Source: Gammaproteobacteria bacterium
GTDB lineage: Bacteria > Pseudomonadota > Gammaproteobacteria > JAJDOJ01
Length of the DNA: 56,823 nt
Assembly (NCBI GenBank): GCA_026984215.1
Contig: JALSSO010000066.1
Coordinates: forward strand, 1-56,823
Reading direction: 5' to 3'
Below the pieces are notes generated by a model. The model was not told where the DNA came from. It ran no database searches and saw nothing but the letters and a program-made list of their open reading frames with translations. A program made the position numbers and the translations under genes. The first letter of the stretch is position 1. Each line of letters begins with the position of its first letter. This document shows, in pieces, positions 8,531 to 21,558 of the stretch.

Positions 8531-9949
8531 ATGGTTTTCAGTTCCCCCATCTTCCTGTTCGCATTCCTTCCGCTGGCCCTGCTGCTCTACTACGCGGCGC
8601 CGCGCGGCTTGCGCAACGCGCTCCTGCTCGGGGCGAGCCTATTCTTCTACGCCTGGGGCGAGACCGCCTACGTGCTGGTGATGCTCGGCTCCATCGCGTT
8701 CAACTATCTCGTGGGGCTGGGTATCGGCGCGCAATGGCCGTCGCCTCGCGCGGCGCTGGCGATGGGTATCGCCGGCAACCTCGCGCTGCTCGGCAGCTTC
8801 AAGTACGCGGGCTTCCTGACCACGAACCTGAACGAGGTGCTGGCCGCGGTGGGTGTCCCCCCGCTGCCGGTGCCCGAGCTGCACCTCCCGCTGGGGATCT
8901 CCTTTTTCACGTTCCAGGCGATGTCCTACCTGGTCGACGTGTACCGGGGCGAGACTCCGGCCCAGCGCAATCCCTTGCGGGTGGCCCTGTACATCGCACT
9001 GTTTCCACAGCTCATCGCGGGCCCCATCGTGCGCTATCACGACGTTTCCGGGCAGCTCGGCGAACGCCGGCACGATGTGGACGGGTTCGCCTGGGGGGTC
9101 GAACGGTTCATTTACGGCTTGGGGAAGAAGCTGCTCATCGCCAATCCACTCGGGGAGGTGGCCGATGCCGCGTTCGGGGTGCCGGCGGGGGAGCTCGGGA
9201 CCGTGCTGGCGTGGTTCGGGTTGGTCGCCTATACGCTTCAGATCTATTTCGACTTTTCCGGATATTCGGACATGGCCATCGGCCTGGGGCGGATGTTCGG
9301 GTTCCGCTTCCTGGAGAATTTCGACTACCCCTATGTCTCGCGATCCATCCGGGAGTTCTGGCGGCGCTGGCACATCTCGCTGTCCAACTGGTTCCGCGAC
9401 TATCTCTACATCCCGCTGGGCGGCAACCGGATATCCCCCGCCCGGACCTATCTCAACCTGGTGATCGTGTTCCTGCTGTGTGGCCTGTGGCACGGGGCGA
9501 GCTGGAACTTCGTGCTGTGGGGTGCGTGGCACGGGGCGTTCCTCGCGCTGGAACGTGCCGGTCTGGAACGGATCCTCGCCCGGCTGTGGCGGCCGCTACG
9601 GCACGGCTACGCGCTTGCGGTGGTGATGCTCGGGTGGGTGTTCTTCAGGGCGGACGACCTGCCCAGTGCATGGGCCTACCTCCAGGCCCTCGCCGGCATG
9701 GGGACGGCCCCGGCGGCGCTGCACCCGTGGCAATCCCATGTGAGCCATGAGGCGTGGCTCGCGCTGGCGGCAGGGATCGTCCTGAGTGTCCCGCTGTACC
9801 GCCGGCTTCGCGCCGGAGCCGGGGCATGGCCGGCCATGCCCGCCCGCGAATGGGTACTCGGGTTCGCGGTGCCTGTCCTGGTGCTCGGCCTGGCGGTGGT
9901 GAAGCTGGCCGCGGGAAGTTACAACCCATTCATTTATTTCCGCTTCTGA
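8531..9949 (+). CDS. MBOAT-family O-acyltransferase (AlgI/DltB-like)
   Basis: A 472-aa polytopic membrane protein that, by family, moves acetyl groups across the inner membrane for O-acetylation of an exported polysaccharide. Typical motifs are PQLIAGPIVRY, the block FWRRWHISLSNWFRDYLYIPLGGN, and CGLWHGASWNFVLWG, which contains the catalytic His of the family. About ten hydrophobic helices can be drawn. Start at ATG 8531; the frame extends to 8471 but the family begins at MVFSS. The gene ends 3 bp before an AlgX/AlgJ-like gene, the usual partner that transfers the acetyl group. The substrate polymer is unknown, since no glycosyltransferase genes lie nearby. Confidence 0.9.
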   Translation: MVFSSPIFLFAFLPLALLLYYAAPRGLRNALLLGASLFFYAWGETAYVLVMLGSIAFNYLVGLGIGAQWPSPRAALAMGIAGNLALLGSFKYAGFLTTNLNEVLAAVGVPPLPVPELHLPLGISFFTFQAMSYLVDVYRGETPAQRNPLRVALYIALFPQLIAGPIVRYHDVSGQLGERRHDVDGFAWGVERFIYGLGKKLLIANPLGEVADAAFGVPAGELGTVLAWFGLVAYTLQIYFDFSGYSDMAIGLGRMFGFRFLENFDYPYVSRSIREFWRRWHISLSNWFRDYLYIPLGGNRISPARTYLNLVIVFLLCGLWHGASWNFVLWGAWHGAFLALERAGLERILARLWRPLRHGYALAVVMLGWVFFRADDLPSAWAYLQALAGMGTAPAALHPWQSHVSHEAWLALAAGIVLSVPLYRRLRAGAGAWPAMPAREWVLGFAVPVLVLGLAVVKLAAGSYNPFIYFRF

Positions 9950-9952
9950 GCC

Positions 9953-11146
9953 ATGGGCGGATCCGCGCGACACTGGTTCCTGGCAGGTGCCTTCCTGATC
10001 ATCGTGGGCACGCCCGCCGTGGTGGGGTGGTTCGAGCCGGACCTCGCCGTATCCGCGGCCGAAAAACGCTTGCTCAATCCGCCGCCCGCCCCGCCCCGAA
10101 GCCTGGCCGATGCGGAGACGTGGCCGAGGCGTTTCGAGGCGTACTTCAACGACCATTTCGGTCTGAGGGGACCCCTGGCGTTCGCCTACAGCTGGCTGCG
10201 ATACCGGATCGGGGATTCGCCTTCCGATCAGGTGGTCCGGGGCCGGGCGGGTTGGTTTTATCTGAACGGCCGGATGCATGGCGATCCAGTGGGTGATTAC
10301 CGGGGGTTGAACCGTTTCACGCCCGCGGAGCTCGCCCGGTTCGTGCGGGCCTTGCGAGTGAAAACGGACTGGCTGCGGGCACGCGGCGCCGATTACCTCT
10401 TCGTGGTGGCCCCCAACAAGCACACCATCTACCCCGAGTTCCTGCCGGAATACCTGGCGCCGCTCGCCCCCGACACCGCGCTGGATCAGTTGACGGCGGC
10501 GGTGAGCGCGCAAGGCGATCTTCCCTTCCTCGATCTACGGGCGGCGTTGCGAGCGGCGCGTGCCAGCGGCCGGCGCGCGTTCCATCGCACCGATTCGCAC
10601 TGGAACGCCTGGGGCGCGAACTTCGCGCAGTACGCCTTGGTGCGGCGGTTGAACGCCGAGTCCGCCGCAGGGGTCCGGCCCCGACGCTGGCCGGCCTCGT
10701 CGTATGTGTGGCGGCGGCGCGGGGGGGGAGACCTCGCGTTGTTGATGGGGCTGCAGCGCGTACTCGGCGAGATGGCCCCCGAGGCGCATTTCCCTTCCTG
10801 CGCCACGGCGGTGCGGACGGTCTCGGCCCACCCGGTGATTCGGGAGACGGCCTGTGGGGCGGGCGGAGGAACGCTGCTCGTCTTCCGCGATTCCTTCTTC
10901 GAGGCGCTGCGGCCGTATGTCTCGACCTATTTCGATCGGGCCGTGTTCGTGGACCACCGGGCGGAGCCCGAACTGCTCAAGAGGCTGGTTGCCCGCTACC
11001 GCCCGGACGTGGTGGTGGAGGAGTGGGTGGAGCGCCTCCTGCCCATGGTTCCTGATGTTGCCGGGTTGGATACCGCGAGCGACCGGTGGGGGTCGCCTAC
11101 GGCACGACGCGGCCCCGGCGACGGACCTGGACGCGCTCCGAGATGA
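9953..11146 (+). CDS. AlgX/AlgJ-like SGNH-type acetyltransferase
   Basis: A 397-aa membrane-anchored periplasmic protein with one N-terminal hydrophobic helix (about 7-26). The SGNH-hydrolase-like domain of the AlgX/AlgJ group follows: FNDHFGLR near 65, GWFYLNG, PNKHTIYPEFLP, the catalytic Asp-His pair in RTDSHWNAWG (about 210-220), and the Ser motif FRDSFF (about 308). Together with the MBOAT gene just upstream it makes a two-gene O-acetylation unit. The C-terminal 25 residues are Arg/Gly/Pro-rich and probably disordered. Confidence 0.88.
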   Translation: MGGSARHWFLAGAFLIIVGTPAVVGWFEPDLAVSAAEKRLLNPPPAPPRSLADAETWPRRFEAYFNDHFGLRGPLAFAYSWLRYRIGDSPSDQVVRGRAGWFYLNGRMHGDPVGDYRGLNRFTPAELARFVRALRVKTDWLRARGADYLFVVAPNKHTIYPEFLPEYLAPLAPDTALDQLTAAVSAQGDLPFLDLRAALRAARASGRRAFHRTDSHWNAWGANFAQYALVRRLNAESAAGVRPRRWPASSYVWRRRGGGDLALLMGLQRVLGEMAPEAHFPSCATAVRTVSAHPVIRETACGAGGGTLLVFRDSFFEALRPYVSTYFDRAVFVDHRAEPELLKRLVARYRPDVVVEEWVERLLPMVPDVAGLDTASDRWGSPTARRGPGDGPGRAPR

Positions 11147-11161
11147 GTAAGCGCGGACGGT

Positions 11162-12856
11162 TCAGCGCCGGAATCGATCCAGGACTTCGTCGACCGTCCA
11201 TTCCGTGGCGCGCGTGTCGCGGCGTCCCTGGTATTCGACCACACCCCGCTTCAGCGCGCGCTCGCCCACGGTGATGCGGTGCGGGATGCCGACCAGTTCC
11301 AGGTCCGCGAACATGACGCCCGGGCGCAGATCCCGGTCGTCCAGGATCACCTCGACTCCGGCCTCCGACAGCTCCCGGTAAAGGCGTTCAGCGGTCTCGC
11401 GCACGCGTTCGGACTTGCCCCACTGGATCGGGGCGATGGCGACCTGGAAGGGGGCGATGGGCTCGGGCCAGACGATGCCTCGCTCGTCGTGGTGCTGCTC
11501 GATGGCCGCCCCTACGATACGCGACACCCCGATGCCGTAGCACCCCATGGTCAGCGTGACGGCCCGGCCCCGTTCGTCCAGGACGGTGGCACCCATGGCC
11601 TCGCTGTACTTGGTGCCGAGCTGGAAGATGTGGCCCACCTCGATGCCCCGGACGATCTTCAGGCGACCCCGCCCGTCCGGGGAAGGATCGCCCTCCACCA
11701 CATTGCGCAGGTCCACGGTCTCGGGTTCGGGGAGATCGCGGCCCCAGTTGACGCCCACGTGGTGTTGGCCGTCCACGTTGGCCCCGCAGCAGAAATCGGC
11801 CACTCGCCCCGCCGCGTGGTCCACGTAAACGGGGAGATCCAGCCCCACGGGGCCCAGCGAACCCACGCCCACGCCCAACCGCTGCCGGATCTCTTCTTCG
11901 CCGGCCAGCTCCAGCGGGCGCCGGACACCGGGCAGCCTGGCGGCCTTGAGCTCATTGAGGCTGTGGTCCCCGCGCAGCACCAAGGCCACCAGATCCGACT
12001 CGCCGCGCACCACCAGGGTCTTGAGGCAGCGCTCGACGGGGATGCCGAGGAAGTCCGCCACCGCCTCGATCGTGTGCACGCCCGGCGTGTCCACGGTCTC
12101 CATCGGCTGCGTGGGGGCCGGGCGTGGCCCCTCGGGGGGCAGGGCCTCGGCCAGTTCCACGTTGGCGGCGTAGTCGCTCTGATCGGAGAAGGCGATGGCA
12201 TCCTCGCCCGAGTCGGCCAGCACGTGGAACTCGTGGGAGGCGTGCCCGCCGATGGCGCCGGTGTCGGCCTGCACCGCCCGGAAGTCCAGCCCCAGACGGG
12301 TGAAGATGCGCGCATAGGTGTCGTACATGCGCTGGTAGGTCTCGGCCAGCGAATCCGTGTCGAGATGGAAGGAGTAGGCGTCCTTCATCACGAACTCGCG
12401 CGCGCGCATCACCCCGAAGCGGGGCCGCACCTCGTCGCGAAACTTGGTCTGGATCTGGTAGAAATTGACGGGCAGCTGCTTGTAGCTACGTAACTCGTGG
12501 CGGGCGAGGTCCGTGATGACCTCCTCGTGGGTGGGGCCGTAGCAAAACGCCCGCCCGTGCCGGTCGTGAAAACGCAGCAGTTCCGGTCCGTATTGCTCCC
12601 AGCGGCCGGATTCCTGCCACAGCTCGGCCGGCTGCACCGAGGGCATGAGGAGTTCGACGGCCCCCGAGCGGTTCATCTCCTCGCGCACCACGGCCTCCAC
12701 CTTGTGCAGCACCCGCAGGCCCCAGGGCAACCACGTGTAGAGTCCCGAGGCGAGCTTGCGGATCAGTCCCGCACGCAGCATCAGGCGGTGGCTCGCGATC
12801 TCCGCGTCGGCGGGATCTTCCTTGAGGGTGAACAGGGGGAACTGGGAGGTGCGCAT
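11162..12856 (-). CDS. proS: Prolyl-tRNA synthetase
   Basis: Charges tRNA-Pro. At 564 aa it is the bacterial long form: class II catalytic core with motif 1/2 regions ([26 protein letters not shown]), a YbaK-like editing insertion at about 230-390 ([16 protein letters not shown] onward), motif 3 ([13 protein letters not shown]) and a C-terminal anticodon-binding domain ending RFRR. ATG 12856 starts the conserved MRTSQFPL; the frame is open to 12946 without support. It is convergent with the AlgX-like gene, ending 15 bp away, so it is a separate transcription unit. Confidence 0.97.
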   Translation of the reverse strand: MRTSQFPLFTLKEDPADAEIASHRLMLRAGLIRKLASGLYTWLPWGLRVLHKVEAVVREEMNRSGAVELLMPSVQPAELWQESGRWEQYGPELLRFHDRHGRAFCYGPTHEEVITDLARHELRSYKQLPVNFYQIQTKFRDEVRPRFGVMRAREFVMKDAYSFHLDTDSLAETYQRMYDTYARIFTRLGLDFRAVQADTGAIGGHASHEFHVLADSGEDAIAFSDQSDYAANVELAEALPPEGPRPAPTQPMETVDTPGVHTIEAVADFLGIPVERCLKTLVVRGESDLVALVLRGDHSLNELKAARLPGVRRPLELAGEEEIRQRLGVGVGSLGPVGLDLPVYVDHAAGRVADFCCGANVDGQHHVGVNWGRDLPEPETVDLRNVVEGDPSPDGRGRLKIVRGIEVGHIFQLGTKYSEAMGATVLDERGRAVTLTMGCYGIGVSRIVGAAIEQHHDERGIVWPEPIAPFQVAIAPIQWGKSERVRETAERLYRELSEAGVEVILDDRDLRPGVMFADLELVGIPHRITVGERALKRGVVEYQGRRDTRATEWTVDEVLDRFRR

Positions 12857-13212
12857 GGCGGCGTGGTTCTGTCTCGGGCTCGATGGGGCCGAAATGGTAC
12901 AGCGGCCACCGCGGCCGATCCACAGGGCCCGGGGATCGGCGCGCACCGGTCCGGCGGTCGTCTGCTAACGCTCGGCCTCGGCCCGCCGGGCGCGCCTGCC
13001 GATCATGTTCGCATAGCCTGGAGTCCCGCAGCCACACGCCGCCGCGGGCCGGCCATCTGCATCCCCTCCGCCAGGAGACACCGCCGGCGGATTGGGCGGC
13101 GAGGGTGTCGCCGCTAGCGGCCGAGCTTTTGGGAACGAGATTGGCCGATGGGTTTCTGAGTTCGGCGTGTCTTGCCGTTTCTGATCCGTGACGATGCGGA
13201 ATGCGCCGTCGC
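12857..13212. other. Intergenic region between cnoX and proS
   Basis: This 356-bp stretch lies downstream of cnoX and upstream of proS, so it should hold the proS promoter. GCGGCGA and TCGCCGC form a 7-bp hairpin near 13099-13117, which could end the cnoX transcript, but no T-run follows on the minus strand. I found no convincing gene, RNA or repeat here; the open frames are antisense or compositional. Confidence 0.5.
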
Positions 13213-16124
<2,912 letters not shown>

Positions 16125-16172
16125 TCCGGGGGCCCGTGGTTCTCGGGCTGATAACGCAACCGAGGAGCAGTC

Positions 16173-18422
16173 ATGTCGGACACACAGGACGAACTCGAAG
16201 GCGTCGAGGGCCTGGCGCTGACGCGGTTCACCGAGAAGGCGTATCTGGACTACTCCATGTACGTCATCCTGGACCGCGCCCTGCCGCACCTGGGCGACGG
16301 GCTCAAGCCGGTGCAGCGGCGCATCGTCTACGCCATGAGCGAGCTGGGACTGTCGGCCGGCGCCAAGCCCAAGAAGGCCGCGCGCACGGTGGGCGACGTG
16401 ATCGGCAAGTTCCACCCCCATGGGGATGCCGCCTGCTACGAGGCCATGGTGCTCATGGCCCAGGACTTCTCCTATCGTTATCCGCTCATCGACGGTCAGG
16501 GCAACTGGGGCTCGCCCGACGACCCCAAGTCGTTCGCCGCGATGCGTTACACCGAGGCGCGACTGACGCCCTACGCGCGGCTGCTCCTGCAGGAACTGGA
16601 GCAAGGCACGGTGGATTGGGTGCCCAACTTCGATGGCACGTTGCGCGAGCCGCGGGTGCTGCCTGCGCGCGTGCCCAACGTGTTGCTCAACGGCGCCACG
16701 GGCATCGCCGTGGGCATGTCCACGGACATCCCGCCGCACAACCTGCGCGAGGTGGTCTCGGCCTGCGTGCGGCTGCTGGAAGTGCCCGATGCGCCGCTGC
16801 AGGCGCTCCTGGAGCACATCCAGGGGCCGGATTTCCCCACCGAGGCGGAGATCGTCTCCCCGGCCGAGGAGATCGTCCGCGCTTATCGGACCGGAATCGG
16901 TTCGGTGCGCCTGCGCGCGCGCTGGCAGCGGGAGGAGGGTGATCTGGTGATCACCGCCCTGCCTTATCAGGTCTCGCCGGCCCGGGTGTTGGAGCAGATC
17001 GCCCAGCAGATGCGCGACCGGCGCTTGCCCTGGCTGGAGGATCTGCGCGACGAGTCCGACCACGAGCACCCGGTGCGCCTGGTCCTGGTGCCGCGCAGCC
17101 GGCGGGTGGACGCCGAGGCGCTCATGTCCCACCTGTTCGCCACCACCGACCTGGAGCGCAGTTACCGGATCAACCTCAACGTGATCGGACTGGACGGGCG
17201 TCCCCGCGTGCGGGGGCTACGCGAGCTGCTGCTGGAGTGGTTGGCGTTCCGCGTCGAGACCGTGCGTCGCCGGTTGCAGTGGCGCCTGGAACGGGTGGAG
17301 CGACGCCTGCACGTGTTGGAGGGCCTGCTCGTCGCCTATCTCGACCTCGACGAGGTGATCGCCATCATCCGCCGCGAGGACGAGCCCAAGCCGGTGCTCA
17401 TGGCCCGGTTCGGGCTGACCGATGCGCAGGCCGAGGCCATCCTGGAGCTCAAGCTGCGGCATCTGGCGCGCCTGGAGGAGATGAAGATTCGCGCCGAGCA
17501 GGACGAGCTGGCCGCCGAGCGCGACGGTCTACGCCGCACCCTGGGTTCGGAACGCCGGCTGCGGGCGCGGGTGGGGGAGGAGCTGTTGGCCGACGCCGAG
17601 CGACACGGCGACGCGCGGCGCTCGCCCATCGTGGTCCGCCCTGCTGCCCGGGCGCTGGACGAGACGGCGCTCGTCCCCGCCGAGCCGGTGACCGTGGTGC
17701 TCTCGCGCAAGGGTTGGGTGCGGGCGGCCAAGGGGCACGAGGTGGATCCGGCCGCGCTGAGCTACAAGGCCGGAGACGGCTTCCTGGCCGCCGCCCGCGG
17801 GCGTGGCAATCAGTGGGCCGTGTTCCTGGACGATCACGGAAGGGCCTACACCCTGCCGGCGCACACGCTGCCCTCGGCGCGCGGTCAGGGCGAGCCGCTG
17901 TCGGGACGGCTCAGCCCGCCGGACGGGGCGGGGTTCGTGGGGGTGATGATGGGTGCCGAGGAGGATCTCTGGCTGCTCGCCACGGATGCGGGCTATGGCT
18001 TCGTGTGCCGCCTCGGCGATCTGATGGCCCGCAACAAGGCCGGCAAGGCCGTGCTGCGCGTGCCGGAGGGCGCGCGCGTGCTTCCCCCGGTGCCCGTGGC
18101 CGAGCCGCGCCACAGCTTCGTGGCGGCGGCGGGCAGCGCCGGGCATCTGTTGGTGTTTCCGCTGCACGAGCTGCCGCGGATGGCCCGCGGCAAGGGCAAC
18201 CGCATCCTGGGGATTCCGCCCGCCCGCGCCCGGGCGCGCGAGGAGGTGATGGCCGGCCTGGCCGTACTGCCGGAGGGGGCGCGGTTGCGCATCGAGTCGG
18301 GGCGGCGGTTCAAGGTGTTGAAGCCCGCCGAACTGGAGGCCTACCGGGGCGAGCGCGGCCGTCGCGGCAGGAAGCTGCCCCGCGGATGGCAGCGGGTGGA
18401 TGCCCTGGTGGTGGAGGTCTGA
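16173..18422 (+). CDS. parC: DNA topoisomerase IV subunit A
   Basis: DNA-cleaving subunit of topoisomerase IV (749 aa; E. coli 752). The winged-helix domain contains the catalytic tyrosine Tyr126 in [10 protein letters not shown]. The coiled-coil gate follows ([30 protein letters not shown]), and the C-terminal beta-pinwheel has repeats such as [10 protein letters not shown]. In the quinolone-resistance-determining region the E. coli Ser80 position is Ala86 ([12 protein letters not shown]), while the E. coli Glu84 equivalent is kept. It begins 48 bp after parE, preceded by GAGGAG, and ends with a short tail lacking the longer E. coli extension. Confidence 0.97.
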   Translation: MSDTQDELEGVEGLALTRFTEKAYLDYSMYVILDRALPHLGDGLKPVQRRIVYAMSELGLSAGAKPKKAARTVGDVIGKFHPHGDAACYEAMVLMAQDFSYRYPLIDGQGNWGSPDDPKSFAAMRYTEARLTPYARLLLQELEQGTVDWVPNFDGTLREPRVLPARVPNVLLNGATGIAVGMSTDIPPHNLREVVSACVRLLEVPDAPLQALLEHIQGPDFPTEAEIVSPAEEIVRAYRTGIGSVRLRARWQREEGDLVITALPYQVSPARVLEQIAQQMRDRRLPWLEDLRDESDHEHPVRLVLVPRSRRVDAEALMSHLFATTDLERSYRINLNVIGLDGRPRVRGLRELLLEWLAFRVETVRRRLQWRLERVERRLHVLEGLLVAYLDLDEVIAIIRREDEPKPVLMARFGLTDAQAEAILELKLRHLARLEEMKIRAEQDELAAERDGLRRTLGSERRLRARVGEELLADAERHGDARRSPIVVRPAARALDETALVPAEPVTVVLSRKGWVRAAKGHEVDPAALSYKAGDGFLAAARGRGNQWAVFLDDHGRAYTLPAHTLPSARGQGEPLSGRLSPPDGAGFVGVMMGAEEDLWLLATDAGYGFVCRLGDLMARNKAGKAVLRVPEGARVLPPVPVAEPRHSFVAAAGSAGHLLVFPLHELPRMARGKGNRILGIPPARARAREEVMAGLAVLPEGARLRIESGRRFKVLKPAELEAYRGERGRRGRKLPRGWQRVDALVVEV

Positions 18423-18428
18423 GCCCGC

Positions 18429-18457
18429 ATTGAAACTTTCCGCCGCCGTCCCGATCT
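18429..18457 (+). promoter_or_regulatory. Heat-shock (sigma-32-like) promoter for htpX
   Basis: ATTGAAA at 18429-18435 and CCCGATCT at 18450-18457 are 14 bp apart, close to the sigma-32 consensus CTTGAAA/CCCCATNT. It lies 78 bp before the htpX start. HtpX is a heat-shock protease in other proteobacteria, which supports the call. Confidence 0.6.
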
Positions 18458-18535
18458 GTAACAGGTTGACGGACTAGCGCACCGAGAGAGGATGGACGGG
18501 GTCGCAGCGCAATTTCCAATCATCGGGAGGAGCCC

Positions 18536-19420
18536 ATGTTCCTGAGAATCGTTCTGTTCCTGGCCGCCAACTTCGGCGTCCTGATCGTATTGAGCACGGC
18601 CCTGCGGGTGCTGGGGCTGGATGCGTGGCTGGCACAGCAGGGCATGCCCGTGACCACGCTGCTGGTGATGGCGGTGCTGATCGGCTTCGGCGGCTCGTTC
18701 ATCTCGCTGGCCATGTCCAAATGGATGGCCAAGACCACCATGGGCGTGCAGGTGATCGATACGCCGGCCAACGCCACCGAGCGCTGGCTGGTGGAGACCG
18801 TGGCCCGGGAGGCCGAGGCCGCCGGCATCGGCATGCCGGAGGTGGGCATCTTCCCCTCCGACCAGCCCAACGCCTTCGCCACCGGCATGAACAAGAACGA
18901 CGCCCTGGTGGCGGTGAGCACGGGCCTGCTGGCCAACATGAACGCAGACGAGGTGGAGGCGGTGCTGGGTCACGAGGTCACGCACGTCGCCAACGGCGAC
19001 ATGGTCACCATGGCCCTGTTGCAAGGGGTGCTCAACACCTTCGTCATTTTCCTCTCGCGGGTGATCGGCACCTTCGTCGACCGGGTGGTCTTCGGCAACC
19101 GAGAGGGATTGGGGGTCGGCTACTGGGTGGTCAGCATCGTGGCCGAGCTCTTCCTCGGGGTCTTGGCCACGATCATCGCCATGTGGTTCTCGCGCCGCCG
19201 CGAGTTCCGGGCCGATGCCGGTGGCGCGCGGTTGGCCGGCAAGCACAAGATGATCTCGGCGCTGCGGGCCCTGCAGCGGGCGGCCGAACCGCGCGACCTG
19301 CCCGGCGAGATGGCCGCCTTCGGTATCGTGGGGGGGATCGGACACGGCCTGAAGAAGCTGTTCATGAGCCATCCCCCCATCGAGGAGCGTATCGCCGCCC
19401 TCGAACGCCTGTCGGTCTGA
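18536..19420 (+). CDS. htpX: Membrane zinc metalloprotease HtpX
   Basis: An M48 peptidase of the inner membrane that degrades damaged membrane proteins with FtsH. It has 294 aa, full length. Two N-terminal helices (about 3-25 and 35-58) precede the zinc motif LGHEVTHVANGD (HExxH), with further helices at about 155-180 and 192-215. The downstream zinc-ligand region RRREFRADAGGARLAG follows the last helix. GGGAGGAG precedes the ATG. A heat-shock-like promoter lies upstream, and the gene stands alone between parC and a convergent FimX-like gene. Confidence 0.96.
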   Translation: MFLRIVLFLAANFGVLIVLSTALRVLGLDAWLAQQGMPVTTLLVMAVLIGFGGSFISLAMSKWMAKTTMGVQVIDTPANATERWLVETVAREAEAAGIGMPEVGIFPSDQPNAFATGMNKNDALVAVSTGLLANMNADEVEAVLGHEVTHVANGDMVTMALLQGVLNTFVIFLSRVIGTFVDRVVFGNREGLGVGYWVVSIVAELFLGVLATIIAMWFSRRREFRADAGGARLAGKHKMISALRALQRAAEPRDLPGEMAAFGIVGGIGHGLKKLFMSHPPIEERIAALERLSV

Positions 19421-19460
19421 ACCCGGCGCGCGGTGTCCCAGAAAACGGGGCGGCCTGTGG

Positions 19461-21539
19461 CTACAGGCCGCCCTCGAAGTCGTAGTCCATCTCGGGGGAT
19501 GGCGGCTGCAGGAAGTTCCCCTGGACGTAGTTGATGCCCAGGGACCACAGGGCCTGAAGCGTGGCGGCGTCCTCGACGAACTGGACGATGACCAGCTTGT
19601 TCATGGCATGGGCCCGGTCCACGATTTCCCGCAGGCCTTCGGCCAGGTCGGGTTTGTCGGCGATCTCCTCGGTCAAGCTGCGGTCGAGCTTCAGAAACTC
19701 GGCGGGGAAGGCCTTGAGCAGGTTGAAGGGTTCGATCCCCGTGCCGAAATCCTCCAGCGCGAACTGGCAGTGCAGGGCCCCGAGTTCGCGGGCGAGTTGC
19801 CGGGCCTGGCGCAGGTGATCCACGAGGATCGCTTCCCGGAACTCCAACACGAGGCTGGTGCCGGGCACCTTGGCCGAGCGCAGCTCCTGGATGACCCAGC
19901 CGCCCAGTTCCGGATCGAGGAAGGTCCCCGCGGTGAGTTTCACGAAGAGCTGCGTGTCGTGACCGGCGCTGCGTCTTTCGGCCAGGGCCTGGATGGCAGC
20001 ACGCAACAGCCACCGGTCCAGGGCGGTGGCGAGCCCGGTACGTTCGGCGCTGGGCAGGAATTCGGCCGGCGAGATCGTATGGCCTTCCTCGTCCTGGAGC
20101 CGGAGAAACACGTCGAAACGCTCGCGGGTCTCGCCGTGCAGGCTCACGATGGGCTGGAACATCATGTCCAACCGTTCGTCCTTGAGCGCGGCGCTCAGCC
20201 GCTTGCGCCACAGCGTGTCCAGCTCGCGCTGGCTCATTTCCCCAGTCTTGGGCACGTAGACGTGCAGCGGCAGTGCCGAGGCGGGGCCGGGCGAGCGCAG
20301 CGCCTGTTCCGCGCGCCTGACCAACTCGTTGATCTCGGGCGCGTTCTCGTCGATGGGCACGGCGCCGAAGCGCAGGTGGATCGACACCGACTTGCCCTCG
20401 GCCTCGAAGGTGCGTTCCTCGAAGGCCTGGTAGACATTGCGTAGCTGTTCGGTCAGGGCCTTTGGATCCGAGGCCGTACTGATCGCGGCGAAGGTGTCCT
20501 CGGCCATGCGTCCCAGGGTGCTTTTCCCGGAGCACAGGGAGTTCAGCAGTTCCGCCGCTTCGGCGAGCACGAGATCGCTGGCCGCCACGCCGATGCGGTC
20601 GCGCAGCTCCCCCATGTTGACGAGTTCCACCAGCACCAGGTGGCTCTTGCGTTCCTCGTTGGTCGCGGCGTGGATCGCCTCCTCGATCTTCTCCAGGAAG
20701 TAGCGCCGGTTGTACAGCCCCGTGAGCGCGTCCCGCTGCTGGGCCTCGCGCAGGCGTTCCTCCAGCACCTGGGCGTCGTCCTGCGAGCGGATCACCAACT
20801 GTGTGCAGGGTTCGCCGTCCATGCTGGCCGGACACAATTCCAGCCTTGCATCGAAGGTCTCGTCGCGCATGTTGCGCAATGTCAGCTCCAGTTGCACGGG
20901 GCCGCCGGAAGTATGGAACCCGGCCTTGAGTTGTTCCTTGAAGCGACCCTGGTGCTCGGGCGCGATGAGGTCGAGCAGCGGGACGCTTTCGATGTCTTCC
21001 AGGCCACTGAAGCCGAACAGCTCGAGATAGGCGGGGTTGGCGTAGATGTGCATCCCTTCGTGGACATAGGCGATGGCGTCACGGGAGCTGTCGAGCAGGG
21101 CGCGGGCCCTGCGCTCCGACTCGGCCAGGGACGCCTCCAGCCGTTTGGCCCGCTGCCACAGGCGCCGGCAGCGCAGGGCGCGTGCCACGACCATTCCCAG
21201 ATGCTCGCGATCCTCCTTGAGCACTAAGTCCTCGGCGCCCTGCTGCATGCATTCGACGCGGTCCACGGAGCCGTCCTCGGCCAGCGCCACGACGGGCAGA
21301 TGCCGTCCGGATTGTTCCACAGCGCGGACCACGTCCCGGACCTCGGCGCCCGCCGTGCCCACCGTGAACAGGAGCAGGTCGGCGCCGCGCCGGTCGAGCG
21401 CCTCCGTGAGCTGCTCCAGGTCGTCCAGCCGTTTGGCTCGCACGGCAAGGCCTTGGGTCTTCATCAGACTCACGATGGATTCAGCGTCGTTGAGATCCGA
21501 CTCCAGGATAAGCACGTGCACTCTTTCCTGTTTGGCCAC
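19461..21539 (-). CDS. FimX-like c-di-GMP receptor (REC-PAS-GGDEF-EAL, degenerate)
   Basis: A 692-aa cytoplasmic protein: receiver-like domain (about 5-120), PAS (about 140-260), GGDEF (about 265-420) and EAL (about 440-685). All three signalling domains look degenerate. The receiver lacks a clear phospho-acceptor Asp, the GGDEF motif reads MAEDTF, and the EAL motif reads DVFLRL. The EDFGTG loop is partly retained. This pattern is that of FimX, which binds c-di-GMP with its EAL domain and controls type IV pilus assembly. I chose GTG 21539 (CCGGAGAA upstream); the frame opens to 21590 but overlaps the upstream gene. The gene before it is a PilZ-like partner, as at the Pseudomonas fimX locus. 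Confidence 0.85.
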   Translation of the reverse strand: MAKQERVHVLILESDLNDAESIVSLMKTQGLAVRAKRLDDLEQLTEALDRRGADLLLFTVGTAGAEVRDVVRAVEQSGRHLPVVALAEDGSVDRVECMQQGAEDLVLKEDREHLGMVVARALRCRRLWQRAKRLEASLAESERRARALLDSSRDAIAYVHEGMHIYANPAYLELFGFSGLEDIESVPLLDLIAPEHQGRFKEQLKAGFHTSGGPVQLELTLRNMRDETFDARLELCPASMDGEPCTQLVIRSQDDAQVLEERLREAQQRDALTGLYNRRYFLEKIEEAIHAATNEERKSHLVLVELVNMGELRDRIGVAASDLVLAEAAELLNSLCSGKSTLGRMAEDTFAAISTASDPKALTEQLRNVYQAFEERTFEAEGKSVSIHLRFGAVPIDENAPEINELVRRAEQALRSPGPASALPLHVYVPKTGEMSQRELDTLWRKRLSAALKDERLDMMFQPIVSLHGETRERFDVFLRLQDEEGHTISPAEFLPSAERTGLATALDRWLLRAAIQALAERRSAGHDTQLFVKLTAGTFLDPELGGWVIQELRSAKVPGTSLVLEFREAILVDHLRQARQLARELGALHCQFALEDFGTGIEPFNLLKAFPAEFLKLDRSLTEEIADKPDLAEGLREIVDRAHAMNKLVIVQFVEDAATLQALWSLGINYVQGNFLQPPSPEMDYDFEGGL

Positions 21540-21558
21540 GTGGTGTTCTCCGGTCGAC

